Shown here piece after piece: positions 54,196 to 64,000 of a stretch of DNA of 64,000 nucleotides. Position numbers and translations under genes: made by a program. This stretch comes from Ustilaginoidea virens. Lineage: Eukaryota > Ascomycota > Sordariomycetes > Hypocreales > Clavicipitaceae. Location of the stretch: contig NC_057316.1 in NCBI RefSeq assembly GCF_000687475.1, positions 6,944,001-7,008,000 of the forward strand, read 5' to 3'. The stretch's first letter is position 1. Every line of letters starts with the position of its first letter. The notes below the pieces were generated by a model. That model searched no databases and was not told the DNA's origin. It saw only the letters and a list, made by a program, of their open reading frames with translations.

Positions 54196-55240
54196 ACGGA
54201 GATCGTAAGGGCCTCCTCCTCATGGAATGCCTGGGCGACTCTCGGATGCGCAATCTCGTGCTTCTAATCCCGGAAAGGGGCATGGCTCGACCTTTGAGCG
54301 CTGGGGAGGATCAGAGCGCATGCTGGCTGTTACTCGAGCGAGAAAATCCCGGTCGGTGGTTTCGACATTTGCACGCTCGCCTTTGGTCGTAGTCTCGGGA
54401 AACCCCTTTGGGGCAGAGGTGCGAAGCGCAAGTCGGCGTCGAAAACCGCGCGTTCCAACCACTACCATGTGCGTGACTCTTGGTTCTGGAAAGACCTTTA
54501 TATACCGCAGTCTCTGGTCCTCCGTGAGGCAGCTACGGAAAGCATCGCCACCCTCTTTGACGTAAGCGGTTGCTCGTGGTGCACATGCAACGCCTCCCTT
54601 CGCCGGCTTCTGCGCCTTCTCAACTAGGCATCGTATACTGTACATAGACTGATGCCCTAAAAAGAAGCGGCAGTCGGAATCCTCGCGCGGGGTCGTGCTC
54701 AGAACCGTGTCACATGGGCTCACACGACGGTGTCGCTGGGAGACCGCAGCCTGTTCCAGGGCAGGAGAAGAGCCGGCTCTGACACGACTGTCCATCGATG
54801 GGTTCACGAGTTGAGCATTCTGATTTGGTCGGACGAGCATCGTCGAGGGGCGCGGCAAGAAAGCCGATTCCATCCAACGCCTCCGGACGGACCTGCTCAA
54901 ACAGGGATGCGGGTGTGCCCTCGAACCGGCTCATCGCCAACGTACGCAGCAACCTGGACGAGCGGGGGCCATGGTCTCAAGTGGTGGCTAGCAGTTGAAG
55001 AGACGTAATTTGCAAGCAGGTGGACACTCCGTTGCCCTGCCCGCGGTACATGGAAGGCTTGGTCGTGCAAGCATATCTTTTCAGGGGACATCATTCCATA
55101 CAACCAATTACTACATCAGCCTCGGGCGCCAGATTATAACAAATAACGAGCACCCTGCTTTTGCGCCCTTTTACCCATGAATGCACTTGGCCCCTTCCCC
55201 ATCATGGTCAAGGCGGAGTTTGCGAAGCGGTAAGCCCCCA
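54196..55240. other. Intergenic, overlapping open frames of unclear status
   Basis: A 226-codon minus-strand frame (54900-54220) and shorter plus-strand frames overlap here. None has a motif I recognise. The region precedes the 3' end of the MFS gene. Confidence 0.45.
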
Positions 55241-56808
55241 TCACGCCCGCGCCAGTATCTTGTTCGTCTTCATGAGTCGAAGTGCGACCATGAAGAGCAT
55301 GCCGGCAAACGATGTCGCTCCCGCATAGTATGCCGCTGGTCGATACGACGCGACGCCGGATTCTGCGCCCGCCAGCGAGTACAGTCCTGCGGCGATCGGC
55401 GTGCCCTGCATTGGCGTCAGCGCAGCTCCCTCAGAGTACTTGGCCCGGGGGGGGGAGGGGGAACGTACCAGGAAGTAACCGAATATCCAGGCCTGCCATA
55501 AGATAGGCAGGATTCCCATAGTGTTTTCGGCCCCAAACAACGCGCCAACGGCTACCGTAAACAGGCTGAAGAAGGAACCACAGCCGATACCGTTGACGAC
55601 GGCGAACAAGATCAACAGGCCGAAGCTAGTGACAAAGGGCCAGATGCACAGCCCGCTCACGCCACTCAGGAAGAGCGAGACGATGATGCTGTTCAGAGGG
55701 CCCAGGAAAGAGTCGGCAGCGTAGCCTGCGAAGACGCGGCCAAACGTCGAGGCAAGGTTCCATGCCGTGAGGGCAATAACGGCCGTTGACCCCGACTGGC
55801 TGACGGATTTGGCAAACACGGGGATGAAGTATGGAGGGACAAAGACCGGGATACACGAAATGGCGCCACCGAGTAGAATAACAAGGAACTCGGGTTCCCT
55901 CCATCGATACCTGGTAAAAGGTGTCAGTGGATGGATGCAGGGTGTGGTGGCTTCGCCGAGAACCACAAGTCGCAAAAAAAAAAAAAAAAAAAAAAAACCC
56001 CAGGCGAATAATCAATTTCTCATACCATTGCAGCTTGGGAACCAGGGACGTTGACGTGTGCGGTTGCCTGATGCAATACGCAGCTGGGAGACAAACAGCC
56101 CAAAGCAAAAAGCCCAGCAGTCGAAAAGTCCACTCGACACCAACTTTGTCGACGAGTTTGTCGACGACAACACCCATGGCTGCCGCTCCCAGACTTCCTC
56201 CGCCAAAGACAATGCCCGTCGCGAGGCCTCTGTGTTTTCGAAACCATTGCAATGGGGCAGTCGAGCAAGGCTGAGCGAGCCGTTAGCGCTACGTTTTGTA
56301 AGCATCTCTCGTGTCTCGCCCTGCTTGCAAGACTCTCCGGGGTTTGACATACCAAAATTGTCAGGCCACCGCCGATTCCGAACAAGACCCCATGGGTGAT
56401 AAACAATGCCCACAGGTGTCCGACAACCCAGCTCGAGAGGAACTCGCCCAGCCCTGCGAATACCGCTCCCGCCAGCGCCACGTCCCTGTATCCAAACTTC
56501 CTCACCATCTTGCCAACCAGTATACACGCCGAGACCATGAACGACGTCGCCAGCGATCCGACAAAGGTGAGCGCTGTGAGCGAGTATCCTCTTGTGTCTG
56601 CCATGTTGGCCTGCAGTATGCCCCACGAGTAAATCACGCCCATGTATGTGAACAAGGAGCATGATGCCGCCGCGACGACTACCCATCCTCGCCATGTATC
56701 AAGGTGGGCTTCATCCTTTGGCGGTAGATCCTGAGGATCCCAGCCTACCTCGTCCGCGGTGTCTGGTGCCGTTAGAGGACGCAATTTTCCCGACGCGTGT
56801 TCTGCCAT
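55241..56808 (-). CDS. MFS transporter, monocarboxylate-permease type
   Basis: Exons 56808-56353, 56270-56026, 55910-55469 and 55405-55241 encode 435 aa. Introns are 82, 115 and 63 bp. Joins restore GGGLTILPCSTAPLQWFRK, PKLQWYRWREPEF and FGYFLGTPIAAGLYSLAG. The family pattern DTWRGWVVVAAASCSLF precedes span 1, followed by YSWGILQ; WFRKHRGLATGIVFGGGSLG marks the segment after span 4. Hydrophobicity supports about 12 spans with a cytosolic loop in the middle. Members move monocarboxylates or related organic acids across the plasma or mitochondrial membrane; the substrate here is unknown. Intron 2 contains a 24-base T-run on the sense strand. Intron 3 is stop-free and a multiple of three, so its retention would only insert 21 residues. 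Divergent from the LETM1 gene. Confidence 0.93.
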
Positions 56809-58380
56809 GGGTAGTGCTTCTCATCAGCAAGTTGCAGCCGATGACCTCTACTTTACATGTAGAGGAAAAGAAGAGCAACTCGTTGCAGTCTTTGTTATTA
56901 TTCTCAATTTCTTTTCTTTCAACGATGCTTCTTAGCATCGGCTTTGAGAAATACAAAGCCGAGCATGACTCCATTTTTTTTTATTTTTCTCTTACGGCTG
57001 TGTATCCACTGGTGGGTACGCGCGTGTTGTTGCCTTCAGTTTCTTCGGGCGGTTTCGGCGCACTACCATGTCCCTTTTCCTCGGTTAGAGTTTCAAAGGG
57101 CGTTATAGACGATGTGAAAGCGGAGATCAAACCTCGTAACGGGTGTCGTCCGCTGCTAGTGATAGTAGCGATGCAGCAACGGGTCTCGTAACCATAGTCA
57201 CAGAATCTCGAATGTGGCCTGATAATGCTGGCACAAGGGATCAAGGTTGTGGAGTTTATACCATCAAGTACTGAATGCGAAGTTGCTTATGTGTGGCTAT
57301 TTGCTCGGTTAGTCAGGCGTCCTGCCAGCGAAGCTGAGAACGTTGCTATGGTGTTTCGAAAGTGACTCACTTGTTAAGGCTTTCGGGTGTGGTGGGGCTT
57401 GAGTTTCGGCTTAAGTCTTTGGGTGGATGTGCTATAAAATAGGCAGTTATGAACCAGGCTGATTCATATTCCGATGGGCTACTCGTGCTCGGTCCGCATT
57501 GAAGTCTCGGTTGGGTTTCATTTCCGAGGCATCGTGACAATTGAGGCTTCTTCACATGGCGCCGGCCCACAGCTGAGCCTAGCTTCCTCCTCGGAATTAG
57601 GCTGGGCAGCCGTCATCTAACAATGTCCCAGCGCGATATTGAAACGTGCCTCTTACATGGCCTGCACGGTCTTGGTTTCGCTCGACGCGTTGTCAAGTTG
57701 CTGAATCGCTTTCTCTATGCCTCCTTGGCGTCATTGTAACTGTTATTCATCGCTACATGGTAGGGCGCTCACTTGGCTTTTTTCATACAACCAGTAATCA
57801 TGGTTTTTTTTTCGCATTTCCTTGAGAGGAAAAGTTGGTGAATTTAGCTCAAAGTTCCTGCCATGAGAGATGGTTCATGAAACTTGTCGAAGCTCCCTCC
57901 AAGTTGTGGACGCTGGTGGTGGGTTTCTTGACTGGTTTGGATTGGCTGGCCGCTGATACGTTGAGAACGGTAGGTGTCTTCACGTGACCTCAACCAATAT
58001 ACGATTTGGGCCTAGTCGGTGATTGGTGCTTACAGGTAGGGAGTGCACACGCTATGTACCCTGTACCGTTGGATCGCACACAGGCTACGGACTACGCCGT
58101 ACTCTGTACCTGGCAAGTAAGGATAGTTTACGCCCCGTTCCGGTTGTTGGCCACGCCATGGATCGATCCTTCTACCGTCGCATTTCCGAGTGCTGCCTCT
58201 GCAAAGCATGCCACATAATCTCTACATCCTCTCTTACCATCAAACGACCGGCAACTATCATCGATCCACTATAGCGCGGGCCGCATACATGTCCTTGTAA
58301 CACAGCAGCACCTTATTTTCCTTGATACTGCCCTTTTTTCATCCACCATTCCACTTCTTAATTCCAAAAGGTGCTCCATC
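56809..58380. promoter_or_regulatory. Divergent intergenic region of MFS and LETM1 genes
   Basis: 1.57 kb between two starts. No gene is supported. Near 56918-56945 an inverted repeat-like AACGATGCTTCTTAGCATCG is seen. Promoter function is assumed from position. Confidence 0.45.
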
Positions 58381-60053
58381 ATGAGCGCATCTGCAGCCGT
58401 AGCCCGAAGGGCTGCTGTGAGGAACCCCTTGCTAGGAAATGGTAAGCATGCTGCTCCCAATCTTGCTCATCGGGCTCCCGTTGTTGCTAAAATCCGGTAG
58501 CTCAGGTTCTCTCACGAGGTCTCACGCCCGCGTTGATGGCCAGGCATGTGGGTAGACAGTCAAAAGTGTCAGCATTGGCTCTGTTAATCCCCGGGCGATT
58601 CGTCAGCACCGATCATCATCGACCCGACACTCATACCGGCCCACCTCCGGGGTTCAACATGGAACAGGCTAAGAAGCCGTTGCCCAAGGGAAACAACGCT
58701 GCCGCGGCCAAAGACGGCGATGCCAAGACGGCGTCAGCAGGAACCAGTCAACCAGACACAACCACGGAGGAAGCTCAAATGACCGAATTGGCTACCAAGA
58801 TGGACAATCTTGCGCACGAAAAGGAGATGACCAAGGCAGAGAAGCAGGAAAAGAAGCTCACCATGTGGCAAAAGGTCAAGAAAGAAGCCCAACACTACTG
58901 GGACGGCAGCAAGCTGCTTGCTACCGAAGTCAAAATCAGCTGGAGACTGGCTCTCAAGATGGCTGCCGGGTATGATTTGACCCGAAGAGAAAACAAGCAA
59001 CTCCGACGAACTGTGCAGGATCTGGGACGTCTGGTTCCCTTTTCTGTTTTCATCATTGTACCTCTGGGTGAAGCACTCCTTCCCTTGGCCTTGAAGCTGT
59101 TCCCCAACATGCTTCCAAGCACCTTTGAAGGAGAAAAGTCAAAAGAAAAAAAGGCCACCGTTTTGCGTTCCACCCGCAAGGAGGTGAGCACCTTCTTGCG
59201 ACAGACTCTCAAGGAAACAGGCTTGCCACTGAGCCAGGCTACCGCTCAAAAGGAAGAGTTTGCGAACTTCTTTCGAAAAGTTCGTTCGACTGGCGAAACA
59301 CCCACGCACCAGGACGTCATCAAGGTCTGCAAGGTGTTCCGCGACGACATGACTCTTGACAACCTCTCACGCCCTCAGTTGGTGTCCATGTGCCGATACA
59401 TGAACCTCAACACCTTTGGGACGGACATGATGCTGCGCTACCAGATTCGCCACCGCATGAGACAGATCAAACGAGACGACAAGGCCATTAGTTTCGAGGG
59501 TGTCGACAGCTTGACGGTATCGGAATTGCAGATGGCCTGTGCCGCTCGCGGTATCAGAACGCATAGCGTGTCCCCGGCCCGTATGCGCACTGACCTGCAG
59601 TCGTGGCTCGATCTTCGTCTGAAGGAAGGCGTCCCCTCGACCCTGCTTGTACTTAGCAATGCATACATGTATGGTCAGGGGTCTGGTGAAGGTGCAAGCC
59701 AGGTGGATGCGCTAGTTGGCGTGTTGTCCTCCATCCCCGAGGAGCTTTTCCACGAGATTGAGCTCGAGGTTCACAATGCCGAGGGCGCTGCCACCAACAA
59801 GCAGCGTCTGGAAGTTCTCAAGGAGCAGCAAGAGCTTATCGAGGAGGAGAATGAACAGAACGAAGAGAGCCAGAGCACGGGCATGGCTACTCCTCGTGAT
59901 GTCGAGGACATTGATGAGAAGGAAGAGAGACTCCATACTGCTGAAGCGGCAGGCGTTGAGGAAAAGTTGGCCAGCGAAATGGTTGACGCTGAGGGTGAAC
60001 AAGCTCGGCTTGTTGAGCAACAGGATGCCACAACCAAGGCAGACAAAAAATAA
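58381..60053 (+). CDS. mdm38: LETM1/Mdm38 family mitochondrial inner-membrane protein
   Basis: Exons 58381-58441 and 58501-60053 encode 537 aa; the 59-bp intron (GTAAGC...GGTAG) is the shortest in the window. The first exon gives an acid-free, Arg-containing start (MSASAAVARRAAVRNPLLGN) that fits a mitochondrial presequence. A pre-domain segment PPGFNMEQAKKPLP follows. One membrane span lies near 197-220 (LVPFSVFIIVPLGEALLPLA). Then comes the LETM1 domain with LSRPQLVSMCRYMNLN, FGTDMMLRYQIRHRM and LTVSELQMACAARGIRTHSV. The C-terminal about 100 residues are Glu/Gln-rich and probably coiled coil. Family members control K+/H+ exchange and mitochondrial volume, and bind mitochondrial ribosomes to aid membrane insertion of respiratory subunits. 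The gene is followed in tandem by SNX4. Confidence 0.95.
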
Positions 60054-60993
60054 GGCAGAACCGCGAGGGGGGGGATCTGCTCTATTCTGCCACGACTCTA
60101 TTTTCATATGTTTTGCAGTTATATCGGAATTGGTAAGCTCATTTTTGGACAGGGCTGTATGTATTGATAATTCAACGGCGACAAAAGAAGAAGACGAAGA
60201 CGGTCCAGGGAGACAACTTGGATGCGTTGTCGAGAGGGCTCACGGTGAAAGCGGTATTGGTATACACATTCTATAGATGTTGCAGCATCGGGGATGGGAA
60301 TAGACTGCGATTTTGATTTAGGAATGCACGGGTAGACGATACCTACGTTTGAAGCTAGGCACCTAGGCCTGATGTGGGCCGAATGGGCTGCAGACAGGTA
60401 CTGGGTACGTCCGCCCGGCTGCCTGCGGACTTTGATTTGTTGCGTTGTCAGGTTGTCATCACGAGGCTTGAATTCTCTAGTCTATGATGCGTGTGGAAGC
60501 AAAGCTGTATACTATGCATGACTAATCCCCAGTCCTGTCACGTGCGGGACATGCGCCTGCGTTAGATGCTGGGGCCCCACATGGTCGTCATCCACCAGTG
60601 ACCGAACCACGGGCTCCCAAGGTCACGGTTTCTCCCATCAGCCCATGGCATTTCTCGCACAACCACCTGCACATTATCTATTCATTGAGGCTGTTTGTTG
60701 CTGTGGCGTCTCGCACTCTTGCGGGGCCCTTTTTCTGACTCGGTGGTTGGTTTCCTCTGAGCGTCGGAACCCGCATCAACAACGTAGAGCTCGTGAGCTC
60801 GTTTGTTTGCTGCACGGGCCCCCGCTCACGCACTCGAGGACGACTCGACGTACTCGACAGCATCTCGACGGCAACTCGACAGCAACTCGACGGCATCTCG
60901 ACGGCATCTCGACGGCATCTCGACGGCATATCTCGACGCACTCGCAGTCTCGAGCCTGCCCCCGCTCGCAGGACCTCAAGCAAATAAACCACC
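60054..60993. other. Intergenic LETM1 to SNX4, with 11-bp minisatellite
   Basis: Contains the TCGACGGCATC repeat directly upstream of the SNX4 start (60846-60940), probably in its 5' UTR or promoter. No gene is supported. Confidence 0.55.
60846..60940. repeat. 11-bp minisatellite TCGACGGCATC
   Basis: About eight units, the first ones reading TCGACGGCAAC or TCGACAGCAAC. It ends about 55 bp before the SNX4 ATG. Confidence 0.9.
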
Positions 60994-62480
60994 ATGGCCG
61001 TGTCGGACCACAACCACGACCAAGAGAACTTCTCCAACGTCTCATGGACAGAGCATGCCACTGATGCCGCTACCCCCACGCCCAACCCCCACGCTCCCAC
61101 GGCCTCGTCCGCTGCAAGGCGTCGCGACGACCCCCATGGGCTGGGCGCTGAGAAACTGGAGTGCACCGTCGGTAGCCCGCTCAAGGAAAATGACGGCAGC
61201 AAGGATGCATTCATTTCTTATTTGATCACTACTCATGTAAGTAATGTGGACTCGTAATGGACTTTCCCCCCCCCGGTTCTTCCGGCAGCAAACCAAGCTG
61301 ACCCGTTGGGTGATTTCGTGCCTGTTTCCAAAATAACCCCCGGCAGTCGACCTTCCAGTCCTTCCAGAAAGAGACAACCACCGTCCGGCGACGGTTCACA
61401 GACTTCCTCTTTCTTTACAAGCAGCTCTCGCGGGACTATCCCGCCAGCGCCGTGCCGCCGCTCCCCGACAAGCAGCGCATGGAGTACGTCCGCGGCGACC
61501 GCTTCGGGCCCGACTTTACCGCCCGCCGAGCTCACTCGTTCCAGCGTTTCCTGACGCGCCTCTCCCTGCACCCCGTGCTCCGCCGGGCGCCCATCCTGCA
61601 CAGCTTCCTCGAGAGCCCCGACTGGAACGCGACCATGAGGAGCCGCAGCGCGCGAGCCAGCCTGTCCTCGGACGCCACCGGCCCCAGCGGCGTCTTCGAC
61701 AACTTTGCCGACACCTTCATCAACGCCTTCACCAAGCTGCACAAGCCGGACCGGCGCTTCCTCGAGGTCAAGGAGAAGAGCGACAGGCTGGACGAGGACC
61801 TGGGCCACATGGAAAAGGTGATTGCCAGGGTGGTCCGGCGCGAGGGCGACCTCGAGACCGACCTCAGGGACCTGGCCGAGCAGTTCCAGAAGCTCGTCGC
61901 CCTGGAGCCCGGGCTGGAGCCCGCCGTCCACGCCTTTGCCGCCTCGGTCGAGGACACGGCCCAGCACCTGCACCAGCTGCGCGACCTCACCGACCAGGAC
62001 TACCTGGGCTCGCTGCGCGACATGCAGGCCTTTTCCCTCAGCCTCAAGAACCTCCTGCGCGCGCGGGAGCAGAAGCAGCTCGACCACGAGCAGCTGACCG
62101 AGTACCTCAACAAGTCCACCGGCGAGCGCGACTCCCTGCAGTCCGGCCACGCCTCCTCGGGCGCCGGGTCCTTTATCCGCGCCAAGATCGAGGACGTCCG
62201 CGGCGTCGACCACGAGCAGGCCCGGCGGGAGCGCCAGCGCAAGCTGGAGCTGCGCGTCGAGGAGCTCACCAACGAGGTGGAGCGCGCCCGCGCCACCTCG
62301 GACATGTTTGACGACGAGGTGGTCCGCGAGGTGGCCGATTTCGAGCGCATCAAGCGCGCAGAGTTCAAGGCCCAGCTGGGCGGGCTGGCCGACGCCCACG
62401 TCGCCTTTTACGGCGAGGTCATGGACATTTGGGGCAAGTACATACGGGAGATGGAGAAGGAGGGCATAGCCGCCGCCTAG
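60994..62480 (+). CDS. snx4: Sorting nexin SNX4/Atg24
   Basis: Exons 60994-61236 and 61347-62480 encode 458 aa. The 110-bp intron has donor GTAAGT and acceptor GGCAG and is phase 0; the join reads SYLITTHSTFQSFQKE. ATG 60994 has the context ACCACCATGG. A PX domain covers about 55-172, with the phosphoinositide-binding RRRFTDFLFLYKQL and the second basic site in FTARRAHSFQRFL. The rest (about 200-450) is a helical BAR domain (SDRLDEDLGHMEKVIARVVR, RQRKLELRVEELTNEVERA). SNX4 recycles cargo from endosomes to the Golgi and serves selective autophagy with a partner BAR nexin on PI3P membranes. It converges on kexin, another protein of the Golgi-endosome system; that proximity may be chance. Confidence 0.95.
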
Positions 62481-62848
62481 AGTTGCGTTGCTTTGCTTCT
62501 GTCGCAGAAGCCACCGAGACACGAAGAGCGGATGGGGAACACCTGGCGTTGGCCTCTTTTCTTTCTTTCTTTCTTTTTTTCCTTTTCTTTTTTTCTTCTT
62601 CTTCTTCTTCTTTTTGTCTTGTTCTTTTTCTTTTTTTTTGCGTCCCTGTCGTCTTCTCTGTTGTTGTGCTCTTGTTGGCGTTGGCGAGGATACCGGTTTT
62701 TCTCACCTTTATAGTGTGCGTGGCTGCCTTGCCTGGCACCTGTTTAGCATGGCACGGGGGCGGAGGCAGCCGGGGCGAAAGGGCTTTGGCAGGGAATAGA
62801 AATGTCTGGCTGCGGCGGCACTGCTTTTCCAGGATGGTATGCCATGGA

Positions 62849-62967
62849 TGCTGCTGATGCTGTGCTGTGCTGTGCTGATGCTGTGCTGTGCTGTGCTGTG
62901 CTGTGCTGTGCTGTGCTGTGCTGTGCTGTGCTGTGCTGTGCTGTGCTGTGCTGTGCTGTGCTGTGCT
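62849..62967. repeat. Pentamer array (TGCTG)n
   Basis: About 22 units of TGCTG interrupted early by GATGC variants, followed by GATGAT repeats. It generates apparent Leu-Cys-Cys-Ala or Ser-Thr-Ala-Gln-His frames that are not genes. Confidence 0.95.
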
Positions 62968-63207
62968 GATGATGATGATGATGCTGATGATATGCGCAGC
63001 GTGAGGTACACCATCATCAGACTAATTTCATCACACAACTGATGCAATGTCGCGCGTTCGCACACCGCCAGACTACATCCCCCATCACTGACGCACATCG
63101 TGCACAAGTCCAGCCAGACCAGACCAAATCCCCAACACTGATGCACGCATGTCGCGCGCCCGACGAATAAAGAAAATACACAAGGAATGGCCGGGAATGA
63201 AGACGGC

Positions 63208-63243
63208 CGGATAAATAAATAAATAAGTAAATAAATAAATACA
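63208..63243. repeat. (AAAT)n microsatellite
   Basis: About nine AAAT units with one AAGT change. Confidence 0.9.
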
Positions 63244-63353
63244 TGGAAACGATGCTCGAACCGGCCATCTCGGTTGCCCCCCTCTCACCCCCGGCTCACG
63301 CATCAACAGCTGTGCCCTTTTATTCCTGGGGGGTTGTGGTTCTTGTTCAAACA

Positions 63354-64000
63354 TCACTGCTTCTTGTCCAGCAGCTTCGTGTCGTCCTCGTCGTCCGTCT
63401 CCCCGCCAATCACGTACTGGTCGTCGTCGTCGTCGTCGTCGTCCGCGCCGGCCAGCCGCTCCGCGGAGCGATCCTTGTACGAGCCAAACTCGTCGTCGTC
63501 GTCATCTTCGTCGCCGCTGCCCCCGCCAAAGGCGTCGTACAGCTCGCCCCCGCGGGTTCGGCGGGCCCCCTGGCCCCGTTCCTTGGCGGCCAGGGCGTCG
63601 CCTTCCTCGTCGTCGAGCACCTCGAAGTCGTAGCTGCTGCGGGTGTCGTTGCGCAGGCGGCGCCGGCGGGCGATCCACATGTACAGCCCGATGGCCAGGC
63701 AGAAGGCGACGATGAGGCTGGCCGCGCCGGCGATCCAGGCCTTCTTCGACGCCGCAAACGTGGGGAACTTGTCGATCCAGGAGGAGGAGGAGGAGGAGGA
63801 GGCGGAGGCGGAGGCGGCGGCGGCGGCGGCGGTCGAGGAGGATGCCGTCGCGGCGGGCGAGGCGGGCGAGGCCTCGGCGGGCGTTGAGCTGGGCTTCGTG
63901 GGTCTTTCGGGGTGGTCCGTCGGCTGGACCAGCGACGAGTGCGTGGGCGACGGCACGCTGCCCAGGGTGGAGGTGACGGCGGGCGCGGTGACGGTTTGCA
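63354..64000 (-). CDS. kex2: Kexin (KEX2-type proprotein convertase), C-terminal part
   Basis: The gene is cut by the window edge; only about 215 C-terminal residues lie here, ending LLDKKQ. Visible parts are a Ser/Thr/Pro/Ala-rich stalk, probably O-glycosylated, one membrane span (AWIAGAASLIVAFCLAIGLY), and a basic stop-transfer WIARRRRLRN. The acidic cytosolic tail carries SYDFEVLDDEEGDA, RRTRGGELYDAFGGGSGD and several Asp runs. This order and the RRTRGGELYDAF motif match the tails of filamentous-fungal kexins. The aromatic motif YDFEV could act in Golgi retrieval, as a tyrosine motif does in yeast Kex2. Kexin cleaves precursors after dibasic sites in the late Golgi. The subtilisin and P domains lie outside, so catalytic residues cannot be checked. 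Confidence 0.9.
   Translation of the reverse strand, partial: QTVTAPAVTSTLGSVPSPTHSSLVQPTDHPERPTKPSSTPAEASPASPAATASSSTAAAAAASASASSSSSSSWIDKFPTFAASKKAWIAGAASLIVAFCLAIGLYMWIARRRRLRNDTRSSYDFEVLDDEEGDALAAKERGQGARRTRGGELYDAFGGGSGDEDDDDDEFGSYKDRSAERLAGADDDDDDDDQYVIGGETDDEDDTKLLDKKQ

Larger units (their letters stand above)
62481..63353. other. Convergent intergenic with large pentamer repeat
   Basis: Pyrimidine-rich stretch (62560-62640), the pentamer array and an (AAAT)n run. No gene is seen. Confidence 0.6.

Noticed and set aside
54220..54900. 226-codon minus-strand open frame
   Set aside because: Composition is Arg/Ser-rich, no recognised domain, and overlapping plus-strand frames are equally plausible.
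1..64000. CRISPR arrays, rRNA genes, intact transposons, biosynthetic clusters
   Set aside because: None found by reading. Repeats are tandem simple sequence without unique spacers, and there is no transposase, reverse transcriptase, polyketide or peptide synthetase gene.

Overview
This window is nuclear DNA from a filamentous ascomycete, most likely a member of the Hypocreales. The genes are interrupted by short GT-AG introns (about 59-420 bp, several with a CTAAC/CTGAC-type branch site). Coding third positions are rich in C and G. The proteins are of Sordariomycete type: NEJ1 with a KKRRF tail, SLX4 with a C-terminal SLX1-binding domain, a class I CPD photolyase, an SRK1/RCK2-type kinase, a BIM1-like copper protein and kexin. 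Genus cannot be decided from the sequence alone. Eighteen protein genes are well supported, plus one weak small-gene candidate, so the window is rather gene-poor for a fungus. The intergenic DNA is unusually rich in long homopolymers (T42, T37, C32, G23) and in 5-14 bp minisatellites.

Layout. 0.3-2.7 kb: a forkhead transcription factor with long Gln/His tracts. 2.7-9.7 kb: a 7-kb stretch with no convincing gene, full of homopolymers, minisatellites and a perfect 108-bp tandem duplication. 9.7-18.5 kb: a block of genome-maintenance genes. nej1 (end joining) and phr1 (photolyase) are divergent; they are followed by rps21 and slx4, which diverge from a roughly 400-bp promoter. 19-25 kb: a NUDT19-like Nudix hydrolase, a BIM1-like copper-binding GPI protein and a divergent protein kinase. 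27-28.4 kb: a conserved fungal protein of unknown function whose 3' end was altered by a 70-bp tandem duplication. 30.9-33.4 kb: a SulP sulfate permease. 36.3-38 kb: a secreted bicupin oxalate decarboxylase. 40.7-44.3 kb: a DUF1275 membrane protein converging on an S9 prolyl-oligopeptidase-family peptidase. 45.5-48 kb: an SRK1/RCK2-type stress kinase. 48-55.2 kb: a second gene-poor stretch, with a 230-bp CAG/CAA repeat inside a possible unrecognised or decayed coding region (53.2-54.2 kb). 55.2-62.5 kb: an MFS monocarboxylate-type transporter, a LETM1/Mdm38 mitochondrial protein and the sorting nexin SNX4/Atg24. 63.35 kb to the end: the C-terminus of kexin (KEX2), cut by the window edge.

How the genes relate. 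Most are ordinary housekeeping or stress genes without an obvious shared pathway. The exception is the 9.7-18.5 kb block, where three DNA-repair genes (end joining, photoreversal, structure-specific nuclease scaffold) lie together. I found no biosynthetic gene cluster, intact transposon, CRISPR array, tRNA or rRNA gene. I found no clear new biological system. The best leads are the repair-gene neighbourhood, the duplication-altered C-terminus, the degenerate kinase, the repeat-bearing open frame near 53-54 kb, and the palindrome/hairpin pair at 50.5 kb.
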